From: Desulfarculus sp.
GTDB lineage: Bacteria > Desulfobacterota > Desulfarculia > Desulfarculales > Desulfarculaceae
DNA: 9,429 bases
Direction of reading: 5' to 3'
Assembly (NCBI GenBank): GCA_020216625.1
Contig: JAIUYB010000055.1
Coordinates: 1-9,429 of the forward strand
This document shows positions 1 to 6,968 of the stretch, one piece after another. Position 1 is the first letter of the stretch, and every line of letters starts with the position of its first letter. A program made the position numbers and the translations under genes. A model generated the notes under the pieces. That model saw only the letters and a program-made list of their open reading frames with translations, searched no databases and was not told where the DNA came from.

Positions 1-263
1 GAGCGCCCGAGGCCGACCTGGAGGCCTTCCACATGGTGCTGCACGAAGCCGTCGCGACGCTGGTGGCCGAAGGCATCGCCAATGGTGAATTCCTGGCCGG
101 CGATCCCGACGAGATCACCATGGCCTTGACCGGGGCCATGCACATGGCCATGGAGGTGGAGCTGAACCACCCCCAATTGCAACTGGGGCGCGAGGGTCTG
201 ATCCGGGTGATCAACATCGTTTTCAATGGTATTGCCGCCCAACGCCAGGGCGGCGGGGAATGA
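1..263 (+). CDS. TetR-family transcriptional regulator, C-terminal part (5' end outside window)
   Basis: Only the last 86 residues are visible; the frame is open from base 3 and ends with TGA at 261-263. The piece is mostly helical, and its pattern (a long amphipathic helix, a short loop with G-E-F and D-P-D-E, then the hydrophobic helix A-L-T-G-A-M-H-M-A-M-E) matches the ligand-binding and dimerisation half of TetR/AcrR repressors. The DNA-binding helix-turn-helix would lie in the missing N-terminal half, so the family call rests on this C-terminal pattern and on the setting. The stop codon overlaps the ATG of the adaptor gene (ATGA at 260-263), the arrangement expected of a repressor co-transcribed with the efflux operon it controls. 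By analogy with AcrR-type systems it would bind an operator upstream of the window and be released by a pump substrate; that role is inferred. The internal ATG at 33 is not the real start. Confidence 0.72.
   Translation, partial: APEADLEAFHMVLHEAVATLVAEGIANGEFLAGDPDEITMALTGAMHMAMEVELNHPQLQLGREGLIRVINIVFNGIAAQRQGGGE
255..258 (+). promoter_or_regulatory. weak ribosome binding site bearing on the adaptor start
   Basis: The purine run GGGG lies inside the last codons of the regulator. It is only 1 base from the ATG at 260, too close for normal initiation, but 10 bases from the ATG at 269. Either the gene starts at 269, or the start at 260 relies on ribosomes terminating at the overlapping TGA. 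Both starts preserve the lipoprotein signal. Confidence 0.4.
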
Positions 264-1414
264 CGACCATGCGTTTGGCCAGCATCATTCTGGGCGTTGC
301 CGCGCTCCTCTGCGCGGCCGGCTGCTCCGGCGACGGGGAGGCCTCCAAACCGGCCGGCAAGCCGCCGGTGCCGGTGGAGGTTCTGAAGGTCCGTCCCACC
401 GACCTGGAGACCGGCATCGAGGTCACCGGCACCCTGGCTCCCAAGCACGAGGCCAGCGTGAAGAGCGAATACGCCGGCATCGTGGCCGAGGTCTTCGTGG
501 ACCAGTGGGTGCGGGTGGCCAAAGGCCAGCCCCTGGCCCGCCTGGACGTGCGCGAGCCCCAGGTGCTGGTCAACAAGGCCGGCGCCGCGGTGGAGGCAGC
601 CAGGGCCCAATTGCTCCAGGCCCAGGTGGCCCAGGAGCGGGCCGAACGCGAGCACCAGCGCCTGGTGAACCTCAAACAGTCGGGACTGGCCACCCAGCAA
701 AACCTGGACGAGGCCGCCACCGAGCGTCAGGCCTCGGACGCCCGCCGGGCCGCGGCCGAAGCCCAACTCAAGGTGGCCCAGGACGAGCTGGCCCACGCCA
801 AGACCCGGATGGGCAAGGCCATGATCGTGGCCCCCTTTGACGGCGTGGTGGCCTTCCGGGGGGTCAGCCCCGGCGATCTGGTGGGCGAGGCCGGCAGCAA
901 CAAGGTCATGTTCCGGGTGGTGGACCCCAAGCTGCTGGAGCTGACCGTCAACGTGCCCAGCATGGAAATGGCGGCCCTGGCCCTGGGCCAGCCCCTGTCG
1001 TTCACCACCGACGCCTTCCCCGGCCAGACCTTCGACGGCCGGGTGATGTTCATCAATCCCACCGTCAACGAGGCCGACCGCTCGGTGAAGGTCGTGGCCG
1101 AGGTGCCCAACCCAGACGAGAAGCTCAAGGGCGGCTTGTTTGTCAAAGGCCGCATCGTCACCGGCAAGCGCCATGGAGTGCTGCTGGCGCCCCGGGCGGC
1201 GCTCACCGCCTGGGACGTGGCCCAGGGCAGCGGCGAGCTATGGGTGGTGGAAAACGACCGCGCCGTGCGCCGCACCGTGAAGCTGGGCCAGGCCAGCGGC
1301 GAACGGGTGGAGGTGGCCGGGGGCCTTGATCCGGGCGAGCGGATCGTGGTGCGCGGCGGCTTCAACCTGCGGCCCAGCGACCCGGTGAAAATCATCCAGG
1401 AGTCCGAGGGCTAG
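260..1414 (+). CDS. RND efflux periplasmic adaptor (membrane fusion protein, HlyD/AcrA type), probable lipoprotein
   Basis: This 384-residue protein has the normal length and domain order of an RND adaptor, which bridges the inner-membrane pump and the outer-membrane channel. A short basic start and hydrophobic stretch (about residues 4-20) end in A-A-G-C, so Cys22 is probably the lipidated residue of a lipoprotein signal. Residues about 67-99 form the first lipoyl half (G-I-V-A-E-V then V-A-K-G-Q-P-L-A-R-L-D). Residues about 104-184 form an Ala/Gln/Glu-rich alpha-hairpin that should dock with the TolC-like channel. Residues about 189-222 form the second lipoyl half (A-P-F-D-G-V-V). A beta-barrel domain (about 225-300) and a membrane-proximal domain (about 305-380, with L-D-P-G-E-R-I-V-V-R-G) follow. 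The ATG at 260 overlaps the regulator stop. The ATG at 269 is equally possible: it keeps the whole lipoprotein signal and lies 10 bases after the GGGG at 255-258. Substrate cannot be read from the sequence. Confidence 0.93.
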   Translation: MTTMRLASIILGVAALLCAAGCSGDGEASKPAGKPPVPVEVLKVRPTDLETGIEVTGTLAPKHEASVKSEYAGIVAEVFVDQWVRVAKGQPLARLDVREPQVLVNKAGAAVEAARAQLLQAQVAQERAEREHQRLVNLKQSGLATQQNLDEAATERQASDARRAAAEAQLKVAQDELAHAKTRMGKAMIVAPFDGVVAFRGVSPGDLVGEAGSNKVMFRVVDPKLLELTVNVPSMEMAALALGQPLSFTTDAFPGQTFDGRVMFINPTVNEADRSVKVVAEVPNPDEKLKGGLFVKGRIVTGKRHGVLLAPRAALTAWDVAQGSGELWVVENDRAVRRTVKLGQASGERVEVAGGLDPGERIVVRGGFNLRPSDPVKIIQESEG

Positions 1415-1526
1415 GCCGGCGCGGGCCGGTCTGGGCGAGAATCTCCCGCCCGCGCCGGGAGCCTCCGGCGGGGAGCCAGGGCTGGGGTTTTGACGAGGCC
1501 GCGTCGGCGGCCGGGGATGAGGACCC
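1415..1526 (+). other. 112-base GC-rich spacer with short potential hairpins inside the efflux operon
   Basis: No gene is visible here. Short inverted repeats can be read: CCGGC (1416-1420) with GCCGG (1425-1429) around a 4-base loop, and CTCCCG (1443-1448) with CGGGAG (1456-1461) around a 7-base loop. A nearby CTCC/GGAG pair (1463-1466 with 1472-1475) could compete with the second hairpin. There is no T-tract after the stems, only a TTTT at about 1488-1491, so this is not a standard terminator. The end of the spacer carries the GGATGAGGA ribosome binding site (1515-1523) for the antiporter. The hairpins could tune read-through, mRNA stability or antiporter translation, but in DNA this GC-rich short stems arise easily by chance. 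Confidence 0.35.
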
Positions 1527-4500
1527 ATGTTCCTGTCCGATCTTTCCATCAAGCGCCCGGTCTTCGCCACGGTGCTGATGCTGGCCCTGGTCACTCTGGG
1601 CCTGTTCTCCTATCGCCGCCTGGCCATCGACATGTTCCCGGACGTGGAGATCCCGGTGGTCTCCATCATCACCAAATATCCCGGGGCCTCGCCGGAGACG
1701 GTGGAGCGCGAGGTCAGCCGGCGCATCGAGGAGGCGGTCAACCCCATCGCCGGGGTCAAGCACGTGCTCTCCACCAGCCGGGAGGGCGTCTCCACCGTGG
1801 TGGTGGAGTTCCACCTGGAGATCAAGATCAACGAGGCCACCCAGGAGGCCCGGGCCAAGGTCAACGGCATCCGGGGCGACCTGCCCCAGGGCATCGAGGA
1901 GCCCATCATCCAGAAGATGGACTTCGCGGCCATGCCCATCGTCTCCCTGGCGGTGCGCTCCACGCGCCTGAGCCAGCGCGAGCTGACCACCTTGGTGGAC
2001 AAACGCATCAAGCGCCGCCTGGAGTCCCTGCCCGGGGTGGGCAAGGTGGACCTGGTGGGCGAGGCCAAGCGCGAGGTGGGGGTGGAGATCGACCCGGTGC
2101 GCCTCCAGGCCCTGGGCATGGGGGTGGACCAGGTCATCGAGGGCCTCAAGAGCGAGAACGTCAACACCCCCCTGGGCCGTCTGACCCGGGGCCAGAGCGA
2201 GTATCCCTTGCGGGTCTCGGGCAAGCCCGACCTGGTGCAGCAATTCGAGACCATGGTCATCGGCCACAGCGGGGGCCGCCCGGTGCTGCTCAAGGAAGTG
2301 GCCAAGGTGGTGGACGGGGTGGAGGAGCAACGCTCCCTGGCCCTGGTGGGCGGCCAACCGGCGGTGGGCATCGACATCCTCAAGCAGACCGGGGCCAACA
2401 CGGTGCAGGTGGTGGACTCGGTCAAGAAGGTGGTGCAAAAGCTCCAGGCCGAGCTGCCCGAAGGCGTGAACATCGAGGTGGTGCGTGACGGCTCGGTGAT
2501 GATCCGCGACTCGGTGGACGACGTGGAAAAGACCCTCGTCGAGGGCGGCCTGCTGACCATCTTCATCGTCTTTTTGTTCCTCAACTCCTGGCGCTCCACG
2601 GTCATCACCGGGCTCACCCTGCCCATCTCGGTCATCAGCGCCTTCATCGCCATGCACTTCATGGGCATGACCCTGAACGTGATGACCCTGATGGCCCTGT
2701 CGCTGGCCATCGGGCTATTGATAGACGACGCCATCGTGGTGCGCGAGAACATCGTGCGCCATCTGGAGCGGGGCAAGGACCATTTCACCGCCGCCCGGGA
2801 AGCCACCAGCGAAATCGGCCTGGCGGTGCTGGCCACCACCTTCTCCATCGTGGCGGTCTTCGTGCCGGTGGCCTTCATGAAGGGCATCATCGGCCGCTTC
2901 TTCTTCCAGTTCGGCATCACCGTCACCTTCGCGGTGATGGTCAGCCTTTTCGTCTCCTTCACCCTGGACCCCATGCTCTCCAGCCGTTGGTACGACCCGG
3001 ATATCGAGCGCACCGGTAAGCGCCACCTGGTGGCCCGCCTGCTGGACCGCTTCAACGACTGGTTCGACCGAGTGGGCGACCGCTACCGGGGGATGATCGG
3101 CTGGGCCTTGGATCATCGGCTAGCGGTCATGGGCCTGGCCATCGGCGCCTTCGTGGCCGGCCTGGTGGCCTTCGCCGCCCTGCCCAGCACTTTTTTCCAG
3201 GAGTACGACCGGGCCGAGTTCCAGATCGACTTCACCACCGCCCCCAACGCCTCCCTGGCCGAAAGCCGCGACCGCCTGGAGGCGGTGTTGGCCATGCTGA
3301 AAACGATCCCCGAAGTGGAGGAGACCTACGCCACCATCGGGGCCGGCGACCAGGGAACCGTGCGCGACAATCGGGTCTACGTGCGGCTCACCCCGCGCGA
3401 GAAGCGCTCCCGCCACCAGTTCGCGGTGGCCAAGGAGGTGCGTCAGAAACTGGGGCAGATACCGGGCATCAGCCCCAGCATCAACGAGGTGGGCCGCCTG
3501 CATGGCACCAAGCAACTGGAGGTTGATCTGCGCGGCGAGGATCTGGCGGTGCTCAAGGACTACGCCGGCCGGCTCAAGGCCGATCTTTACAAGATACCAG
3601 GCGTGGTGGACCTGGAAATGACCCTGGAGCACGACATCCCCGAATTTCGCCTGATCGTGGACCGCGAGCGGGCGGTGGACGCCGGGGTGATGACCGCGAA
3701 CATCACCCGCACCGTGGGGGCCCTGGTAGGCGGCCAGGCGGTGAGCACCTACGAGGACGAGGACGGCGACGCGGTGGACGTGCGGGTGCGCCTGCCCGAA
3801 GCCTTGCGCATGGACCCGGCCCAGGTGGAGCGCCTGCGGCTGGCGGTACGCGGCCCCCAGGGCCAGACCGCCTTGGTGCCCTTGGGCGAACTGGTCCGCT
3901 ACACCATGGCCATGAGCCCCAGCCAGATCGACCGCCGCGATCTCACCCGCCAGGTGGCCATCACCGGCAATCTGGACGACCTGCCCATGGGCACCGCCAT
4001 GGAGGCCATCGGCAGGGTAGGGGCCACCCTGGACCTGCCCCCCGGTTATCGCCTGGGCTTCGCCGGCGAGGCCGAAGACATGGTGGAGTCCTTCGGCTAC
4101 ATGTTCGAGGCCCTGCTCTTGGCGGTGATCTTCGTCTACCTGATTCTGGCCGCGCAGTTCGAGTCCTTCGTGGACCCGCTGGCCATCATGTTCTCCTTGC
4201 CCCTTTCGGTGGTGGGCATGGCCACCATGCTGCTGCTGACCGGCGACACCTTGAGCATCATGAGCCTGATTGGTCTAATCCTTTTGATGGGCCTGGTGAC
4301 CAAGAACGCCATCCTGCTCATCGACTACGCCAAGGTGCTGCGGGCCGGGGGCATGGAGCGCCGCCAGGCCCTGATCGAAGCCGGCCGCACCCGTCTGCGG
4401 CCGATCATGATGACCACCCTGGCCATGATCTTCGGCATGCTGCCGCTGTCCCTGGCCCTGGGGGCGGGCGCGGAGATGCGCGCGCCCATGGCCCGGGCGG

Positions 4501-4628
4501 TCATCGGCGGACTGATCACCTCCACCCTGCTCACCCTGCTGGTGGTGCCGGTGATGTACACGTTGTTGGAGGACGCGGTGGCCTGGCTCAAACGCCGCCG
4601 CCATTCGCCCCGCGAGGCCAGATCATGA
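1527..4628 (+). CDS. RND multidrug efflux permease, HAE-1/AcrB-like inner-membrane proton antiporter
   Basis: This 1033-residue protein matches the usual length of AcrB-type pumps, which form trimers in the inner membrane and expel hydrophobic or amphiphilic compounds using the proton gradient. The N-terminus M-F-L-S-D-L-S-I-K-R-P-V-F is typical and supports the ATG at 1527, preceded by a GGATGAGGA ribosome binding site. TM1 covers about residues 13-31. Then come the first periplasmic porter loop (with Y-P-G-A-S-P-E-T-V-E), TM2-6 (about 340-490), TM7 (about 532-552), the second periplasmic loop and TM8-12 (about 860-1017). The proton-relay residues are all present: Asp400-Asp401 in TM4 (G-L-L-I-D-D-A-I-V-V), Lys926 in TM10 (T-K-N-A-I-L-L-I), and the TM11 R-L-R-P segment (Arg958 with Thr963/Thr964), equivalent to AcrB D407/D408, K940 and R971/T978. 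The acidic TM4 pair points to a drug-type pump rather than a metal (HME) pump. The TGA overlaps the ATG of the channel gene. Confidence 0.96.
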   Translation: MFLSDLSIKRPVFATVLMLALVTLGLFSYRRLAIDMFPDVEIPVVSIITKYPGASPETVEREVSRRIEEAVNPIAGVKHVLSTSREGVSTVVVEFHLEIKINEATQEARAKVNGIRGDLPQGIEEPIIQKMDFAAMPIVSLAVRSTRLSQRELTTLVDKRIKRRLESLPGVGKVDLVGEAKREVGVEIDPVRLQALGMGVDQVIEGLKSENVNTPLGRLTRGQSEYPLRVSGKPDLVQQFETMVIGHSGGRPVLLKEVAKVVDGVEEQRSLALVGGQPAVGIDILKQTGANTVQVVDSVKKVVQKLQAELPEGVNIEVVRDGSVMIRDSVDDVEKTLVEGGLLTIFIVFLFLNSWRSTVITGLTLPISVISAFIAMHFMGMTLNVMTLMALSLAIGLLIDDAIVVRENIVRHLERGKDHFTAAREATSEIGLAVLATTFSIVAVFVPVAFMKGIIGRFFFQFGITVTFAVMVSLFVSFTLDPMLSSRWYDPDIERTGKRHLVARLLDRFNDWFDRVGDRYRGMIGWALDHRLAVMGLAIGAFVAGLVAFAALPSTFFQEYDRAEFQIDFTTAPNASLAESRDRLEAVLAMLKTIPEVEETYATIGAGDQGTVRDNRVYVRLTPREKRSRHQFAVAKEVRQKLGQIPGISPSINEVGRLHGTKQLEVDLRGEDLAVLKDYAGRLKADLYKIPGVVDLEMTLEHDIPEFRLIVDRERAVDAGVMTANITRTVGALVGGQAVSTYEDEDGDAVDVRVRLPEALRMDPAQVERLRLAVRGPQGQTALVPLGELVRYTMAMSPSQIDRRDLTRQVAITGNLDDLPMGTAMEAIGRVGATLDLPPGYRLGFAGEAEDMVESFGYMFEALLLAVIFVYLILAAQFESFVDPLAIMFSLPLSVVGMATMLLLTGDTLSIMSLIGLILLMGLVTKNAILLIDYAKVLRAGGMERRQALIEAGRTRLRPIMMTTLAMIFGMLPLSLALGAGAEMRAPMARAVIGGLITSTLLTLLVVPVMYTLLEDAVAWLKRRRHSPREARS

Positions 4629-5974
4629 TCAAACCACTCGCCATCGCCGCCGGCCTGCTCCTGGCCCTGGCCGTTCCAGCCTTGGCCGCTCCCGAGCCCA
4701 AGGCCCAATCCACCGACGCGAGCAGCCCGCCGGTGGAGATGCTGACCCTGGACCAGGTCCGCTCCCTGGTGCTGGAGAAAAACCGCGACATCCACAAGGC
4801 CCTGGAGTACAAGAACTACGTCCAAGGACGCTACGTGGAGGAACGCTCGGCCGCCCTGCCCCGCTTCACCATCAGCGCCCACGCCTATCGCCAGCGCGAT
4901 GAAAGCCAACGGGCCCTGACCGGCGGCCTGATCCCGGTGCAGACCGACAGCTTCCAGGGGTTGGTGACGCTCAACCAGGCGCTCTACACCTGGGGCCAGA
5001 TCGGCGCGGCCATCCGCGCGGCCGAGGTGGGCATCCTCACCGCCGACGACCAGTTACGCCAGATGCGTCAAGCCGCCCTGCGCGACGTCACCCAGGCCTT
5101 CCACGACGTGCTCCTGGCCAAGGAGCTGAACGCCATCGCCCGCCAGAACCTCGAGCAACGCCAACGTCATCTGGACGAGGCCAAACGCAAGTTCGACGCC
5201 GGCACCGCCACCGATTACGACGTGCTGGCGGCCCAGGTGGCGGTGGAGAACGCGCGGCCGGACGTGATCCATACCGACAACCTGATCCGCACCGCCCGCG
5301 AACGCCTGGGCCTGTTGCTGGCCCGGGACGGCCGCACCCTGGACGCCCAGGGCAAGCTGATGGTGAATCTCTCCCCACCCCCGGCCCACGACGCGGTTCT
5401 GGCCCGGGCCCTGGAAAAGCGCCCGGAGCTGATGTCGCTCAAGCACCAGCGCATGATGGCCGGAGAGTTGGTTACGGTCTACGAGGCGGGCGACAAGCCG
5501 CGCCTGGACTTTCAGGGTCAGTATGGCCGCCGCGACCAAGCGGCGGGCGACAACAGCGAGTATGGCGAGATGGCCATGGGCGGCGTCTTCCTGACCTGGC
5601 CCATCTTCGACGGCCTCAAAAGCCGGGGCAAGGTCAGCCAGGCCAAGAGCGACGAGCGCCGCTTGGGCATCGAGCAGGCGCAACTGATGGACAAGATCGG
5701 CCTGGAGGTCACCGAGGCCCTGAACGCGGTGGGCGAAAGCGCCGAGATCGTGCGCGCCCTCTCCGGCACCGTGGAGCAGGCCACCCGCCTGCTGGACATG
5801 GCCGAAAAAGGCTATCTCTACGGGGTCAAGACCCGCCTGGACGTAGACGACGCCCAGCTCAACCTGCGCCAGGCCCAGGGCAACCTGGCCAAGGCCCGGC
5901 GCGACTACCTGGTGGCCAGCGTCACCCTGCAGTGGGTGGCCGGCGACCTGGGCGAGAACGAGACCAAGCCCTAG
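4625..5974 (+). CDS. TolC-family outer-membrane efflux channel
   Basis: This 449-residue protein has the usual length for the OEP/TolC family, whose trimers form an outer-membrane beta-barrel with a long periplasmic alpha-barrel. A cleavable signal peptide covers about residues 1-21 (hydrophobic core L-L-L-A-L-A-V-P, cleavage near A-L-A-A). There is no lipobox cysteine, so it is TolC-like rather than an OprM-type lipoprotein. The internal duplication of the family is visible. Each half has a beta-strand hairpin (N-Q-A-L-Y-T-W-G-Q at about 117-125; T-W-P-I-F-D-G at about 324-330). Each also has a helical segment with a G-x-x-T/Y-D-V-x-x-A-Q signature (K-F-D-A-G-T-A-T-D-Y-D-V at 189-200; L-Y-G-V-K-T-R-L-D-V-D-D-A at 398-410). 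The ATG overlaps the antiporter stop by 4 bases and has GAGG at 4614-4617, seven bases upstream, so translation is probably coupled. A channel encoded in the operon implies a dedicated tripartite pump. Confidence 0.94.
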   Translation: MIKPLAIAAGLLLALAVPALAAPEPKAQSTDASSPPVEMLTLDQVRSLVLEKNRDIHKALEYKNYVQGRYVEERSAALPRFTISAHAYRQRDESQRALTGGLIPVQTDSFQGLVTLNQALYTWGQIGAAIRAAEVGILTADDQLRQMRQAALRDVTQAFHDVLLAKELNAIARQNLEQRQRHLDEAKRKFDAGTATDYDVLAAQVAVENARPDVIHTDNLIRTARERLGLLLARDGRTLDAQGKLMVNLSPPPAHDAVLARALEKRPELMSLKHQRMMAGELVTVYEAGDKPRLDFQGQYGRRDQAAGDNSEYGEMAMGGVFLTWPIFDGLKSRGKVSQAKSDERRLGIEQAQLMDKIGLEVTEALNAVGESAEIVRALSGTVEQATRLLDMAEKGYLYGVKTRLDVDDAQLNLRQAQGNLAKARRDYLVASVTLQWVAGDLGENETKP

Positions 5975-6001
5975 CCATACACACCTGGCCACGCGAACGC
6001 C

Positions 6002-6031
6002 GGCGGCGGGCCCGTTTCCAGACCCGCCGCC
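6002..6031. terminator. candidate bidirectional stem-loop terminator between convergent operons
   Basis: GGCGGCGGG (6002-6010) and CCCGCCGCC (6023-6031) form a perfect 9-bp GC-only stem around a 12-base loop, in the middle of the 78-base gap between the channel gene and the convergent dehydrogenase gene. The location is right for a shared terminator. Neither side has a T-tract, so it is not a canonical intrinsic terminator; it could act with Rho, or mainly protect 3' ends. Nothing else is evident in the gap. Confidence 0.5.
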
Positions 6032-6052
6032 AGCGTCTCGGGAACCATGCCC

Positions 6053-6964
6053 TTACCCCTCATCGCGCCAGGGCTGGCGCTTGCCGTCGGGGGTGTAGCG
6101 GTAGAACCCCTTACCAACCTTGCGCCCCACCCGACCCTGGGCCACCAGGCGCTCCACCAGGTCCGAACGCGGGGTGAGGTTCTTTTCGCCCACCGAGACC
6201 AGGAAACGGTTGATCAACGCGCAGGTGTCCAGACCGGCGTTGTCGGCGATCTCGAACGGCCCGGCCGCCCAGCCGTATCCCAGCCGCATGCCCGCGTCCA
6301 GGTCCTCGGGGCTGACCACTCCCTCGGCCACCAGGTCCACCGCCTCGCGAAAGGCGGCGGAAAAAACTCGGTTCATCACGAAGCCCGGAATGTCGCGCGC
6401 CACCTTGACCGGGGTCTTGCCCAGGAAGCGGATGAATTCCGCGCTGCGCTCGAACGCCTCCGGGTCGGTGTTCTGGCCCTTGACCACCTCCACCAGGCCC
6501 ATCAAGGGCACCGGTCCGAAGAAATGCAGGCCCAGCACCCGCTCGGGGTGCGCGGTGGCCGCGGCCAGCCGGGTGATGGGGATGGAGCTGGTGTTGCTGG
6601 CCAGGACCGCTTCGGGTCGGGCCAGGCGGTCCAGTTCGGCGAAGAGCTTGAGCTTCAGCTCCAGGTTCTCCAGGGCGGCCTCGATGATCCAGTCGGCCTC
6701 GGCCGCCGGTGAAAGAGCCAGGCCGAAGTCGATGCGGTCCAGCACCGTCTGGGGTGACTCGGTCAACTGACCCTTGCCGGCCAGCTTTTGCAGCGAGGCG
6801 ACAATGCCGGCCCGGGCCCGATCCAGGGCGGGCTGGGACACGTCGCCGAGGCTCACCCGCAATCCCCGGGCGGCGCAGACCTGGGCGATGCCCGCGCCCA
6901 TGAAGCCAGCGCCCACCACCAGCACCCGCTGGCCCGCGAAACCATCTTGCGTCCGCCCGGCCAT
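6053..6964 (-). CDS. 3-hydroxyacyl-CoA dehydrogenase (3-hydroxybutyryl-CoA dehydrogenase-like)
   Basis: This is a 303-residue stand-alone dehydrogenase, close to the 280-300 usual for Hbd/PaaH/FadB2-type enzymes, which oxidise L-3-hydroxyacyl-CoA to 3-oxoacyl-CoA with NAD+ in the cytoplasm. The N-terminal Rossmann domain has G-A-G-F-M-G (18-23). Asp41 sits at the end of strand 2, which favours NAD+ over NADP+. The family motif S-N-T-S-S is at 123-127. The catalytic His147-Glu159 pair has the 12-residue spacing of the family (human H158/E170), and D-I-P-G-F-V-M-N-R (191-199) supplies the conserved Asn198. The C-terminal helical domain shows G-P-F-E-I-A-D-N-A-G-L-D (235-246) and the terminal G-R-K-V-G-K-G-F-Y-R-Y. 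One oddity is Gly150 where the family usually has Asn (H-F-F-N-P). The ATG lies 4 bases after the DUF362 stop, with GGAG (6972-6975) seven bases upstream inside that gene, so it is the last gene of the - strand operon. Chain-length preference cannot be read. Confidence 0.94.
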   Translation of the reverse strand: MAGRTQDGFAGQRVLVVGAGFMGAGIAQVCAARGLRVSLGDVSQPALDRARAGIVASLQKLAGKGQLTESPQTVLDRIDFGLALSPAAEADWIIEAALENLELKLKLFAELDRLARPEAVLASNTSSIPITRLAAATAHPERVLGLHFFGPVPLMGLVEVVKGQNTDPEAFERSAEFIRFLGKTPVKVARDIPGFVMNRVFSAAFREAVDLVAEGVVSPEDLDAGMRLGYGWAAGPFEIADNAGLDTCALINRFLVSVGEKNLTPRSDLVERLVAQGRVGRKVGKGFYRYTPDGKRQPWRDEG

Positions 6965-6968
6965 GGCC

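Noticed and set aside
1392..3055. Long open frames antisense to the antiporter (421 and 481 codons)
   Set aside because: They mirror the antiporter codon pattern: high third-position GC leaves the opposite strand free of stops. Their products are His/Gly/Asp- or Arg/Ser/Thr-rich with no family resemblance, while the antiporter is unmistakable.
5054..5992. Antisense open frame of 312 codons opposite the TolC-family gene
   Set aside because: It is a GC-driven shadow rich in Ala, Gly, Leu, His and Val with no recognisable domain. The + strand gene has a signal peptide and the duplicated channel motifs.
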